Source of the DNA: Klebsiella huaxiensis
GTDB lineage: Bacteria; Pseudomonadota; Gammaproteobacteria; Enterobacterales; Enterobacteriaceae
Direction of reading: 5' to 3'
DNA length: 64,000 bases
NCBI RefSeq assembly: GCF_003261575.2
Contig: NZ_CP036175.1
Coordinates: 186,001-250,000 of the forward strand
Shown: in pieces, positions 34,462 to 43,330 of the stretch
Layout of the letters: each line of letters opens with the position of its first letter
Numbering within the stretch: position 1 is the first letter of the stretch
Translations under genes and position numbers: made by a program
The notes under the pieces: generated by a model
Databases searched by the model: none
What the model saw: only the letters and a program-made list of their open reading frames with translations
What the model was told of the DNA's origin: nothing

Positions 34462-35954
34462 AATGTGTGCTCCTTAATACGGGCGTGATAGCCCTGTAGT
34501 GCTTCAATCAAATCTTGGTATTGGCGGTATTTGCGCTGATAGAGGGTGTGTGCGGTCATGTCAGGTAGCAGCGTGCGCACCGGGTGCTGGAGAGCGCGTT
34601 GGGCATCGCTAAAATTGCGATATACGCCGGTGCCGACGCGAGACGCGAGGGCCGCGCCAAAGCAGCCGGTCTCCTCCACCTGCGGCAGCTCAATGCGTAA
34701 ACCGCTGACGTCCGCCAGCATCTGCATCCAGACGTCGGAGTGCGCCGGGCCGCCGGTGACGCGCAGGGTGTGAACCTCGGTAAAGCGCTCACGCATGCGG
34801 TTGAGGTGGGTCATATGGCTGAACACCACGCCTTCATAGAGCGCCTGTAGCAGGTGCGCGCGGGTGTGCAGTGCCTGCATGCCGTAAAAACCGCAGGTCA
34901 TCTCCAGCCCGGCGTTGCTGCCGTAGAGAAACGGGAGAAAAAAGAGGTCGCTACCGGCTTTCGGCAGGCTGGCAACGGCCTGATTAATTTCATCGAAAGA
35001 GATCTCCCCCCACTGGGCGGTGAACCACTCCAGATTGCCGGAGGAGGTCGGGCTGGCTTCGTGAACGATGTACTGCCCGTCATTGACGTAGCGGCCATAG
35101 ACGTAAGGATGCGCCTCATGGTCGCGCAGACCGTGAGCGATACCGCTGGTGACGGCCCAGGTACCCATTACTGCATTGAGGGTGTATTCATCTTCAATAC
35201 CGGCGCAGAGTGCGGTGGAAACCACGTCAAACAGGCCGCCGACGACGGGGGTGCCCGCCGCCAGACCAGTGATGGCGGCTGCCTGAGCGGTGATTTCCCC
35301 GCATATTTCTGCTGAGCCGACGATGGGGGGCAGTGCGCCGTTGATTTCGCTGATGCCCAGCCATTCGGTCAGGCGAGGGTCGTACTGACCCGTCGCCATG
35401 TTGTAGAGATTGGACTCGGAGATATTGCTCTCTTCGCAGCCTTTCACGCCGGTTAAGCACCAGCGCAGATAGTCATGCGTCATCATCACGCAGCCTATCT
35501 GCGCATAGCGCTGCGGCTCATTCTCTTTTACCCAGCGTAAAAGGGAGACAGGATGCCCGGTCCAGAGGGTTTGCCGAGTCAGCGGGTAGAGTTTTTGGGG
35601 AATCGCCTCTTTTTGCCAGCGCTGGACGATTTCCATGGCGCGACGATCGGAAGAGAGCATCGCTTTACCTAATGGCCGATCGCTTTTATCTAACAGAAAC
35701 AGGCCCTTCCCCTGAGCTGAAATACCCAGACCACGGATTTGTGAACCATTCACCCCCGTGTGCGCCAGCAGTTTGCTGATGACCGAAGCGCACTGCTGCC
35801 ACAACTCGGTCATATCGCGTTCAACCCAGCCTGGCTGCGGGCTTAAAGCGTGCAGCGGCAGGCGTTGCACAGCTACTTCCCGGCCTGCGCCATCGTACAA
35901 TCCGGCTTTTAGCCAACTCCCACCACAATCTAACCCCAGCCAGTAATTGCTCAT
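34458..35954 (-). CDS. lyxK: L-xylulose/3-keto-L-gulonate kinase (FGGY family)
   Basis: This 498-residue carbohydrate kinase has the two-domain actin-like fold. The N-terminal phosphate-1 motif is YWLGLDCGGSWLKAGLYD. The second ATP-binding region is VTGGPAHSDVWMQMLADVSG. In E. coli LyxK phosphorylates L-xylulose and 3-keto-L-gulonate. In this operon it would act after YiaK and before SgbH. It lies 3 nt after yiaO. Confidence 0.95.
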   Translation of the reverse strand: MSNYWLGLDCGGSWLKAGLYDGAGREVAVQRLPLHALSPQPGWVERDMTELWQQCASVISKLLAHTGVNGSQIRGLGISAQGKGLFLLDKSDRPLGKAMLSSDRRAMEIVQRWQKEAIPQKLYPLTRQTLWTGHPVSLLRWVKENEPQRYAQIGCVMMTHDYLRWCLTGVKGCEESNISESNLYNMATGQYDPRLTEWLGISEINGALPPIVGSAEICGEITAQAAAITGLAAGTPVVGGLFDVVSTALCAGIEDEYTLNAVMGTWAVTSGIAHGLRDHEAHPYVYGRYVNDGQYIVHEASPTSSGNLEWFTAQWGEISFDEINQAVASLPKAGSDLFFLPFLYGSNAGLEMTCGFYGMQALHTRAHLLQALYEGVVFSHMTHLNRMRERFTEVHTLRVTGGPAHSDVWMQMLADVSGLRIELPQVEETGCFGAALASRVGTGVYRNFSDAQRALQHPVRTLLPDMTAHTLYQRKYRQYQDLIEALQGYHARIKEHTL

Positions 35955-35957
35955 GAC

Positions 35958-36944
35958 TTATTGCACCTCATCCACGGCTTTCAGAAGGTCGGCGCCCTGC
36001 GGGTTGTCTTTCAGGAACATATCGCGTACCTGCGTACCGAGTGCGTCACTAAAGGCTTTACGGTCGATGTCGGTCAGGACTTCAACGCCAGCTTCTTTCA
36101 TGCCATCGATAATTTTTTGCTGATCTTCGGCGACCAGTTTTCGCTGGTAGTCACCCGCTTCTTTGGCAGAACTCAGCAGCGCTTGCTGGATATTCGGGCT
36201 CAGGGAGTCGAATTTAGATTTATTGATCACGACCAGCAGAGGTGAATATGCGTGATGGGTGAGGGAGAGGTATTTCTGTACCTCATAGAATTTTGCTGAC
36301 CACACGACGTTGATAGGGTGTTCCTGGGCATCAATCGTACGGGTTTCGAGGCCGGTATAGACTTCGGCAAATGGCATAGGAATGGGATTAGCGCCGAAGA
36401 TTCTAAATGCGGCAATATTCATTGGGCTGTTGTTGGTCCGGATTTTTAAGCCTTTCAAATCATCTGGTGTTTTCACCGGCGCACGAGAGTTGGTGACATC
36501 GCGCCAACCGTTTTCCCAGTAGGCCAGCACTTTTAATCCCTTGGGTTCGAGATCTTTTTTCAGCTCATCACCGACTTTTCCATCAAGCGTTTTGTGCGCG
36601 TGCGCGGTATCGCGGAACAGGAAAGGGACGTCCAGCAGATTCATCACCGGAGCCAGACCGGCAAAGTTATTTGAGCCGGACATTTCCATGTCGATCATGC
36701 CGCCACGCACGCCGCTGATCATCGCCTGCGCATTACCCAGCGTACTGTCAGGAAAGAGTTTTAAAACCAACTCGCCATTGGTTTTTTCTTTTAAGAGCTC
36801 ATTGAATTTTTTCGCCGCAATATGCTGCGAGTCTGTTTGTGAGGTTTCATAACCAAAACGTAAGGATTGTGCTGCCTGAGATGACATAGTAAATGTAACC
36901 AGACCAGCCATTAATAATGTGTAGGTAACAGAACGTAGTTTCAT
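35958..36944 (-). CDS. yiaO: 2,3-diketo-L-gulonate TRAP transporter, substrate-binding protein
   Basis: This 328-residue periplasmic DctP-family binding protein has a signal peptide ending at SSQAAQ. The conserved carboxylate-binding Arg is in GLKIRTNNSPMN (near residue 160). It works with YiaM and YiaN. In E. coli this TRAP system takes up 2,3-diketo-L-gulonate and L-xylulose-like compounds. It is followed by lyxK. Confidence 0.95.
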   Translation of the reverse strand: MKLRSVTYTLLMAGLVTFTMSSQAAQSLRFGYETSQTDSQHIAAKKFNELLKEKTNGELVLKLFPDSTLGNAQAMISGVRGGMIDMEMSGSNNFAGLAPVMNLLDVPFLFRDTAHAHKTLDGKVGDELKKDLEPKGLKVLAYWENGWRDVTNSRAPVKTPDDLKGLKIRTNNSPMNIAAFRIFGANPIPMPFAEVYTGLETRTIDAQEHPINVVWSAKFYEVQKYLSLTHHAYSPLLVVINKSKFDSLSPNIQQALLSSAKEAGDYQRKLVAEDQQKIIDGMKEAGVEVLTDIDRKAFSDALGTQVRDMFLKDNPQGADLLKAVDEVQ

Positions 36945-36957
36945 TATATTTTCCTTT

Positions 36958-38235
36958 TTAGCTCATCCATTTGAGAGGGGTGGTAATCAACTCTGGAATA
37001 AAAATAAATAGGCCCAGAAGCATGAACAAAACCATGACGTAAGGCGCAACGCCTTTTACAGCATCATCAAATTTGAGTTTTGCAACGCCGCAGATAACGT
37101 TGAGGACGTTACCGACGGGAGGAGTAATAAGAGAAATAGAACAGTTGATAATAAACATGATACCAAAATAGATAGGGTCTATTCCGGCTTCTCTGACTAG
37201 CGGCATTAATACCGGCGTAAGAATTAAAACGGTTGGGGTCAGGTCCATTACGGTACTTATCATCATAATAGCCAGCATAATGACGATAAATAACAGTCGC
37301 GGAGAATCCACTAACGGCTGTAGCAAATCAGAGACCATCATTGGAAGTTCTGCGATGGTAATAAGCCATGCGGAAACGGCGGCGGCGGCAACTAAAAACA
37401 TAACAACAGAAGTGGTTTTAGCGGCACCAACCAGAACACGATAAAGTGTAGCGAAGGTCATTTCGCGGTAGATAACGACGGCAACAAATAGGGCGTAGAA
37501 GGCTGCGACGGCACCGGCTTCTGTTGGGGTGAATAAACCTGAACGGAAACCGCCAATAATAATCACGGGTAAGAACAGCGCCCAAATCCCCGATTTTAAT
37601 GACTGCCAAACTTCCCGCATGGAGGCTTTTGGCTGACGGGGAAGGTTTAGCCGACTGGCCTGCCACCACCAGGTAAGCATTAGCGCCGCGCCCATCATGA
37701 TGCCCGGCGCTATTCCGGCCATAAACAGCTTACTGATAGACAGGCCGCTGGAAACGCCGAAGATAATTAACGGGATGGATGGCGGGATAATCGCGGCGAT
37801 AATCCCGCCAGAACCGATAAGCCCCGCGGCGCGGTTTACCGGATAGTTGGCCTGGCGCATCATGGGAATCAGTAGCGCAGCGACGGCGGCGGTATCCGCT
37901 ACCGCAGAGCCGGAAAGGCTCGCCATGATCATCGCGGCTAATACGCCGACATAGCCCAGACCACCGGCTTTATGTCCAACCAGCTTCATCGGGAGATCGA
38001 CAATGCGCTGCGACAGGCCGCCTGCATTCATTATCTCGCCGGCCAGTATAAAAAAGGGAATCGCCAGCAGAGAGAAGCTGTCAGCACCGTTGACCAACGT
38101 CTGGGCGAGGATTTGTACGTCAAAAATATCCATCCAGAGCATCAGCGCCACGCCGCACAGCAGCAGGGACCACGCAATCGGCACACCAATCGCAATTGAG
38201 CCTAACAAGCTGACAAGAAATATCACTACGGTCAT
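36958..38235 (-). CDS. yiaN: TRAP transporter large membrane subunit
   Basis: This 425-residue DctM-family protein has about 12 hydrophobic helices. Typical motifs are LLAIPFFILAGEIMNAGGLSQRI, ASLSGSAVADTAAVAALLIPMM and LITPPVGNVLNVI. It forms the sodium-coupled channel with YiaM. It lies 13 nt upstream of yiaO and 2 nt after yiaM. Confidence 0.96.
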   Translation of the reverse strand: MTVVIFLVSLLGSIAIGVPIAWSLLLCGVALMLWMDIFDVQILAQTLVNGADSFSLLAIPFFILAGEIMNAGGLSQRIVDLPMKLVGHKAGGLGYVGVLAAMIMASLSGSAVADTAAVAALLIPMMRQANYPVNRAAGLIGSGGIIAAIIPPSIPLIIFGVSSGLSISKLFMAGIAPGIMMGAALMLTWWWQASRLNLPRQPKASMREVWQSLKSGIWALFLPVIIIGGFRSGLFTPTEAGAVAAFYALFVAVVIYREMTFATLYRVLVGAAKTTSVVMFLVAAAAVSAWLITIAELPMMVSDLLQPLVDSPRLLFIVIMLAIMMISTVMDLTPTVLILTPVLMPLVREAGIDPIYFGIMFIINCSISLITPPVGNVLNVICGVAKLKFDDAVKGVAPYVMVLFMLLGLFIFIPELITTPLKWMS

Positions 38236-38237
38236 TA

Positions 38238-38711
38238 TCAGACTCCTTGCGGCGGCTGCTGGGTTGGGGAGGCGCGCGTTATCAGGCGATATAAATGCCG
38301 AATTTCAAGCAGCGCGATAACCAGGCTGGTGGGAAGGGTTGCGGCATACATCAAACCAACCGGTAAACTCAGAATTGGGGAGAGGTCGCTCCAGTCCTGA
38401 AGCGTTTTTTTCGTGGTCCCCACAGCAAGCGCAAGGCAGAGGAGTAAGACGAGCGAGTGGGTTAATATCGCCATGCGCCGCTGATTATTCGGCGAGAGCT
38501 TTTCGACCAGAAAGGAAACCTGCACATGGCTGCCATCCATAAAGGCCACTATCGCACCAATAAAGGTCAGCCAGACGAACAGAAAACGAGATAATTCATC
38601 TACTGATAATATGCTGGTGTGAAAGCCATAGCGTAAAATTATATTAATAAAAACAATGCATGATAGCACTGCAATTATGAGTGCGAGAATGGCTTCGAGT
38701 ATTCTCTTCAT
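38238..38711 (-). CDS. yiaM: TRAP transporter small membrane subunit
   Basis: This 157-residue DctQ-family protein has four transmembrane helices and the family motif DELSRFLFVWLTFIGA. It completes the YiaMNO tripartite transporter. It is preceded by a DUF4862-type gene with a 64-bp spacer, where E. coli K-12 has yiaL directly upstream. Confidence 0.95.
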   Translation of the reverse strand: MKRILEAILALIIAVLSCIVFINIILRYGFHTSILSVDELSRFLFVWLTFIGAIVAFMDGSHVQVSFLVEKLSPNNQRRMAILTHSLVLLLCLALAVGTTKKTLQDWSDLSPILSLPVGLMYAATLPTSLVIALLEIRHLYRLITRASPTQQPPQGV

Positions 38712-38775
38712 TAGCGTTCCTTCAGACTATATTTCTGTTAATGAAAATGTGCATTAAAGTTTTTAGATGGCAAAG

Positions 38776-39717
38776 TTAAGAGCTCTCTTGATATGCTTTT
38801 TCCATTAAAGAAATACCATCGCGTAATATCTCTATACGATGCTGGATATCAGCATTAGCATCTATTTCCAACAGCTTAATACCGGAAAAATGTAATGCGG
38901 ATGGCGGCGCTATATTCAATAATTCTTTAACATGGTCGAGCGTCATGATGCTTTCCGGGCAGAAAGGGGCAAAGGGAGCATGAAGATCTTGCCATTCACC
39001 GTAATCCCCCGTTTGCGTGGTACCGGAGAACATCAGGCCACGCAATTTACCTGCGCGTTGGGCGCTTAATGCATGCTGTCGCGGCAGCGATGTATTCCGG
39101 CCCTCAATCGCTGAACGCGCCCAGTTAATACAGACGCCGATGTCATAGTCAGCGATGACTTCCAGCACGTTTTCTAATGGCAGGAATCCCTTACGGGGAG
39201 TGGTGCCGGTCATGGCATCGCAATGTTCCAGCACCAGATCGCAGGACCAGTCCCAACCGGCAATCTCTTTCAGTGAACGGGCAAAGGCATCGGTGGCTTG
39301 AGCCACGTTCGGATTACCTGCCAGCGGTGCGGCATGCAGTTCAAGGGCGATGACCTTCCCGGCGCTGTTGGCATTGAGCTTATTAATCTTCTGATACAGG
39401 TGGCGATAGTAATCGACACAGGTTTTACGCTGGGTTTCATCGCTGGAGGCAAGGCCAAAACTGCCGTTTTCGCCGCGACGGCGCATGGTTTCCATAATCG
39501 CAGTCACCACAATTTGCCATTCAGCCGGGGTGTGGCGTAATAACCACTCATCACCGTAGGGGTGAAGATTTTCCAGGCACGGCTGTTCCAGACCGCGGAT
39601 ATGCGGCGTGTCAGCAAGCTGTCGCCAGAATTCCATCTCCAGCTTTTCATTTTGTTGGTGAAATGAGGGCGCACAGGGGTACGCACCGATTATAAAACCG
39701 GTATGATTCATTTTCAT
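38776..39717 (-). CDS. DUF4862-type TIM-barrel protein (possible YiaX1 relative)
   Basis: This 313-residue protein has no counterpart in the E. coli K-12 yiaKLMNO operon. The pattern resembles xylose-isomerase-like TIM barrels of the DUF4862 family, with candidate metal-binding Glu/His strands KVIALELHAAP, CDLVLEHCDA, IGVCINWARS and GLMFSGTTQTG. An AGGAG site lies 6 nt before the ATG at 39717. Klebsiella yia operons are reported to carry an extra gene, yiaX1, after yiaL, and this may be its relative. I could not confirm that by comparison. An isomerase or epimerase of the sugar acid is a reasonable guess. Confidence 0.7.
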   Translation of the reverse strand: MKMNHTGFIIGAYPCAPSFHQQNEKLEMEFWRQLADTPHIRGLEQPCLENLHPYGDEWLLRHTPAEWQIVVTAIMETMRRRGENGSFGLASSDETQRKTCVDYYRHLYQKINKLNANSAGKVIALELHAAPLAGNPNVAQATDAFARSLKEIAGWDWSCDLVLEHCDAMTGTTPRKGFLPLENVLEVIADYDIGVCINWARSAIEGRNTSLPRQHALSAQRAGKLRGLMFSGTTQTGDYGEWQDLHAPFAPFCPESIMTLDHVKELLNIAPPSALHFSGIKLLEIDANADIQHRIEILRDGISLMEKAYQESS

Positions 39718-39742
39718 TTACCGCTCCTGAATAGAAGTTGTA

Positions 39743-40210
39743 TTAACTCAGCGCAGTTAGCGCTATTTTGACCACAACTTTCCTTATTGCCGTTGCTTCT
39801 TTTTTATTACACCCTGGGCGATGCACATCTTGTGGAAAAAAGATGGCATAGCTGCCCGGTATCATTTCAAAAAATGATTCATGTTCACTGTCGTGGTAGT
39901 AAATAATGTCGCGTTGTTCCAGCAGCGACTCGCTAATTTCGTTATTCCCGGTATCGATAGCCAGCCCGATCTTTTCCTCACCCCACGCCATAAATTGAAC
40001 ATCCAGATATCGGCGATGTACTTCAGGCAATATTTCCGTATAGGGCCGGGTGGTGAGATCGAGTATTTGCGCGTAAATAGTCCTTCCTTCAATTTCAACC
40101 ACTCCAGGTTCCAGCGTTTGAAAGTCGGTGGTACGCAGGAAGTCGAGTGCTTTTTCAATCGCTGCCGGAAGTCGGTAGGGATTCGGTTGTGAAATATGAC
40201 CAAAAATCAT
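39743..40210 (-). CDS. yiaL: YhcH/YjgK/YiaL family cupin protein
   Basis: This 155-residue beta-barrel cupin starts MIFGHISQPNPYRLPAAIEKAL at 40210. A longer in-frame reading is unconserved. The metal-binding His and Glu set lies in EVHRRYLDVQF, DSEHESFFEMIPGSYAIFFPQDVHRPG. Relatives are proposed sugar anomerases or isomerases acting on sialic acid or sugar acids. It follows yiaK by 11 nt. Confidence 0.93.
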   Translation of the reverse strand: MIFGHISQPNPYRLPAAIEKALDFLRTTDFQTLEPGVVEIEGRTIYAQILDLTTRPYTEILPEVHRRYLDVQFMAWGEEKIGLAIDTGNNEISESLLEQRDIIYYHDSEHESFFEMIPGSYAIFFPQDVHRPGCNKKEATAIRKVVVKIALTALS

Positions 40211-40221
40211 AATGTTTCCCT

Positions 40222-41220
40222 CTACAATGATTTGATCTTCGCCCATACGCTGTCATCAACGGTGATACCGTTGCGGCGATTCTCCTCTAACAAGCGAGTG
40301 AACTCATGGCCTGGGAGGCGGACTGCGACGTTTTCATCTGCGCGTTCGGCAGTGGTGATAAAGTCCATGATGCGTTGTAGCTTGGCGTCGCGGGTCGCGC
40401 CGTCAATTAACTTATCAACTTCGATAGCGATGAAAATCTGCGAGATGCCGTATTCATCGCTGTTATCTTCGGTAACCTCAGCAACCGATGCGCCATCGGA
40501 GAGCAGCGTCGCTATCATGTCCAGCACGATGGACATACCGGAGCCTTTCCAGTATCCCATTGGCAGAATGCGCCTGTTTTTTTCAATTACGCCAGGTTCT
40601 TTGGTTAAGTTGCCATCGTCATCAAAGCCCCCGTCAACCGGAAGTTTACGACCAGCGAGACGGTTAACTTCCAGCATGCCGTAGGAGAACATCGACATCG
40701 ACATATCAACCATGGTGATTGGCGTTGACGGGATGGCAACGATCAGCGGGTTGGTACCGATGCGACACTCTTTCGCTCCCCACGGTGGCATCACTGCAAT
40801 GGAGTTGGTCCAGCAAATGCCAATGTAGCCTTTTTCTGCCGCCTGCCAGCCATAGCTGCCGCCGCGCATCCAGTGGTTGGCATTGCGTACCGCGACCAGC
40901 CCAATACCGTGGCTGGAGGCCAGTTCTATGGCTCTGTCCATCATCTTTTGGGCGGTGAGGTTACCGATCGAACGCTGGGCATCCCACTGTTCTATCGCGC
41001 CCAGCGTGGTGATGCGTTCTGGCTGTGCGTCAGGAATAATATCGCCGTTTTCCAGTTGCTGAATAAAGCGCGGGAAGCGGTTTACGCCATGGGAATAGAC
41101 GCCTGACTCGGTGGTGCGTGCGAACATCTCCGCGCAGGCGTCAGCGGTTTCGGCTGCTACGCCCCGGGCCGTCAGGACGCGGGCAAACTCATTCTTCAGG
41201 TCTGCAAAGCTAAGTAACAT
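40222..41220 (-). CDS. yiaK: 2,3-diketo-L-gulonate reductase
   Basis: This 332-residue NADH-dependent enzyme of the malate/L-lactate dehydrogenase (LDH2) family reduces 2,3-diketo-L-gulonate to 3-keto-L-gulonate. Features are the N-terminal catalytic His in GVYSHGVNRFPRFI, the AVRNANHWMRGGSYGWQAAEKG segment, and PLIVAIPS. It is the first gene of the yiaKL-X-MNO-lyxK-sgbHUE operon. A palindromic operator-like motif lies 27 bp upstream of its start. Confidence 0.95.
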   Translation of the reverse strand: MLLSFADLKNEFARVLTARGVAAETADACAEMFARTTESGVYSHGVNRFPRFIQQLENGDIIPDAQPERITTLGAIEQWDAQRSIGNLTAQKMMDRAIELASSHGIGLVAVRNANHWMRGGSYGWQAAEKGYIGICWTNSIAVMPPWGAKECRIGTNPLIVAIPSTPITMVDMSMSMFSYGMLEVNRLAGRKLPVDGGFDDDGNLTKEPGVIEKNRRILPMGYWKGSGMSIVLDMIATLLSDGASVAEVTEDNSDEYGISQIFIAIEVDKLIDGATRDAKLQRIMDFITTAERADENVAVRLPGHEFTRLLEENRRNGITVDDSVWAKIKSL

Positions 41221-41246
41221 ACGTCGTCTCCGTTGGGTTTTGTTTG

Positions 41247-41270
41247 TTTCACATAGTGAAATCTGGTTCC
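41247..41270. promoter_or_regulatory. Candidate PlaR operator upstream of yiaK
   Basis: The motif TTTCA-CATAG-TGAAATCTG-GTTCC contains the palindrome TTTCAC-N3-GTGAAA. The same motif with the same spacing occurs at 45993-46016, upstream of the ABC transporter operon and facing plaR. It ends 27 bp from the yiaK ATG. PlaR (IclR family) is the obvious candidate binder. Confidence 0.6.
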
Positions 41271-41289
41271 AAAAATATTATTCAGGGGC

Positions 41290-41318
41290 AAAAAAAAGCT
41301 GACAGAAGCGCTGTCGGC
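41290..41318 (-). terminator. Rho-independent terminator of the ABC-lactonase operon
   Basis: Read on the minus strand, GCCGACAG-CGCTT-CTGTCAGC forms a stem followed by eight T residues. It lies about 20 bp beyond the lactonase stop and just before the yiaK promoter. It therefore separates the two operons. Confidence 0.85.
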
Positions 41319-41336
41319 ATGCATTTTGCTGATTTA

Positions 41337-42209
41337 TTACCGTGCTTTAGCTGCGTTGATCGCTACGCGATAGAGCGATGTGGTCGCCGTAATGTACAGC
41401 TCACTATTGTCCTTTCCACCAAAAGTGCAGTTTGATACGCGCTCTGGAATGGCGATTTTTTCCAGCAGAGATCCTTGTGCTGAAAGGATAAGAACGCCAT
41501 TTTCACAACTGCAGTAGATATTGCCCGCCCGGTCGACACAAAAACCGTCCGGAATACCGGGGGCAATCTGGGCGACAACGTGTGAAAACAGGGCGTTATC
41601 ACCCGTCAGCCTATAAGCTCGTATCTCGCGGCGACCCTGCTGCGGGAAATCAATCACCGACATATCAGCGATATAAAGCCAGCGGTCATCAGGCGAAAAG
41701 GCTATCCCGTTTGGTCGCTGTGTGTCGCAAATGGCGATGGCAACCTGCCCGCAGTCCGGATCAAATCGGTACACATAACAGCCAATGACCTGACTCTCAG
41801 CGCGATACCCCTCTTCGTTGCTGGTAATGCCGTAGGGGGGATCGGTGAACCAAATCGAGCCATCCTGACGGATAGCGACATCGTTGGGGGAATTAAACCG
41901 ACGCCCTTCGATTTTATCGACCAGCATCGAGCAGGTGCCGTCGGCGTCAGTACGGCTGATACCGCGGCGACCATGCTCACAGGTAATGATTCTTCCTTGC
42001 CCATCAAGCGCGTTCCCATTGGCAAAATGGGACTCGGCGCGAAACAGACTGACGCCATGTCGGTCATCCCAGCTGAACATCCTGTTGCCTTTAACATCGC
42101 TGAAAATCAGACGCTGCTGCGTTGGAAGCCAGACCGGTCCTTCAGCCCAGATGGCGGGAGAGCAGAGGCGCTCCACGCTATCTGGGGTGTGGAAGGTATA
42201 CGCCGTCAT
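41337..42209 (-). CDS. SMP-30/gluconolactonase-type sugar lactonase
   Basis: This 290-residue six-bladed beta-propeller belongs to the SMP-30/gluconolaconase/LRE family. The calcium and catalytic positions are visible as WAEGPVWLP (Glu near residue 23), RFNSPNDVAIRQDGSIWFTDPPYG (Asn/Asp), RPNGIAFSPDDRWLYIADM and IPDGFCVDRAGNIYC. No signal peptide is seen, so it acts in the cytoplasm. It directly abuts the binding-protein gene (TAA then ATG), the last gene of an ABC transporter operon. The expected job is opening an imported aldonolactone. The exact lactone is unknown. Confidence 0.88.
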   Translation of the reverse strand: MTAYTFHTPDSVERLCSPAIWAEGPVWLPTQQRLIFSDVKGNRMFSWDDRHGVSLFRAESHFANGNALDGQGRIITCEHGRRGISRTDADGTCSMLVDKIEGRRFNSPNDVAIRQDGSIWFTDPPYGITSNEEGYRAESQVIGCYVYRFDPDCGQVAIAICDTQRPNGIAFSPDDRWLYIADMSVIDFPQQGRREIRAYRLTGDNALFSHVVAQIAPGIPDGFCVDRAGNIYCSCENGVLILSAQGSLLEKIAIPERVSNCTFGGKDNSELYITATTSLYRVAINAAKAR

Positions 42210-43319
42210 TTATTTCACGCCCCATATTGCTTTGTAATGCGTGCGGTAATCATTGCCCGGGTCAAATTCGTTTTTCTGGCCACCGTCGGCATTTATATTC
42301 TCTTTGGTGACCAGATGCGCTGGGGTGATATAGCCTGAGGGCTTTTCCCCGGCAAATGCACGGTTGAACTCATCCAGTAATTGCCAACCATGCAGTTTTA
42401 ATGGCTCGGGTACGGTAGCAATCTGGCTTCTGTCATCCCGCACGCGCTGGTAAGCGGTAACTGAGCCATCCCCGGCAGAGATGTTGAACGGTGGCGTGCC
42501 CTTGCTGCCTTTGTTGGTGCTTTGCAGTGCCGGGGCCATAAAGTCAAAATAGAGGTCGTTTATTGCCAGTGAATACTGAAAATCATCGCCATATTTTTGT
42601 ATCAGGCTATAGGTCATACCGGGCATACGATTTGACGTATCGGCAAGCGGCGTATCAATAAACTCCACGACTTTACAGCCCTGGCACTGGTTGATGACCT
42701 CTTTCATGGCATTCGCCTTATCCAGCGCGATTTGGTAGAGAGAATCCGTGAAGATCAGCACTTTTGCCGTGCCGTTTGATTGCGCAACGGCATACAAAGC
42801 AGCCATGCGCGACACTTCGTTAGAATCAGAAGTGACATTATAAAAAATGTTGTACGAAGGCACCGGACCGGGGGCAGGTACGGCGTGCCAGGCGGTAAGA
42901 ATAATGCCTTCTCTTACGGCTTTCTTCAGCGGAATTTTTGCTACGTTAGGGTTCCATCCGCCGATGACGATGCCATCAGGTTTACGGGCAATGGCCTGAT
43001 TTAATGCCGCCAACTGGTCTTTAACTGAGCCCGCACCATCCAGAACATCCAGCGACCAGCCTGCGGCACTGGCGGCTTCGGCTAAGCCCTCTTTCACACC
43101 AAGTACGCCGCCATTTTTCATGTCCGAAGCAATAAAAATGATCTTTTTATTTGCCTGCAATTTCGGCCCCTGCGTCGGCCCGTCCCACTCAGTGACCGGA
43201 GAGGTTGCTTTGGCAATAGCGGCTTTGGCCTGCTCAACGAAGGCGTCTTCAGCAAGCGTTGCGCCGGAGGTGATTAACAGACCCGTAGCCAGGAGATAAG
43301 AAACTATTTTTTTGTTCAT
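42210..43319 (-). CDS. Sugar ABC transporter, periplasmic binding protein
   Basis: This 369-residue periplasmic binding protein resembles the RbsB/XylF type (Peripla_BP_4). A signal peptide ends at GATLAEDA. The first lobe has KLQANKKIIFIASDMKNGG and GIVIGGWNPNVA. The hinge and second lobe include VLIFTDSLYQIALDKANAM and ISAGDGSVTAYQRVRDD. It lies 11 nt after the permease gene. It is longer than RbsB and its ligand is not evident. I do not recognise an E. coli K-12 ortholog. Confidence 0.87.
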   Translation of the reverse strand: MNKKIVSYLLATGLLITSGATLAEDAFVEQAKAAIAKATSPVTEWDGPTQGPKLQANKKIIFIASDMKNGGVLGVKEGLAEAASAAGWSLDVLDGAGSVKDQLAALNQAIARKPDGIVIGGWNPNVAKIPLKKAVREGIILTAWHAVPAPGPVPSYNIFYNVTSDSNEVSRMAALYAVAQSNGTAKVLIFTDSLYQIALDKANAMKEVINQCQGCKVVEFIDTPLADTSNRMPGMTYSLIQKYGDDFQYSLAINDLYFDFMAPALQSTNKGSKGTPPFNISAGDGSVTAYQRVRDDRSQIATVPEPLKLHGWQLLDEFNRAFAGEKPSGYITPAHLVTKENINADGGQKNEFDPGNDYRTHYKAIWGVK

Positions 43320-43330
43320 TTTCAGTTCCT

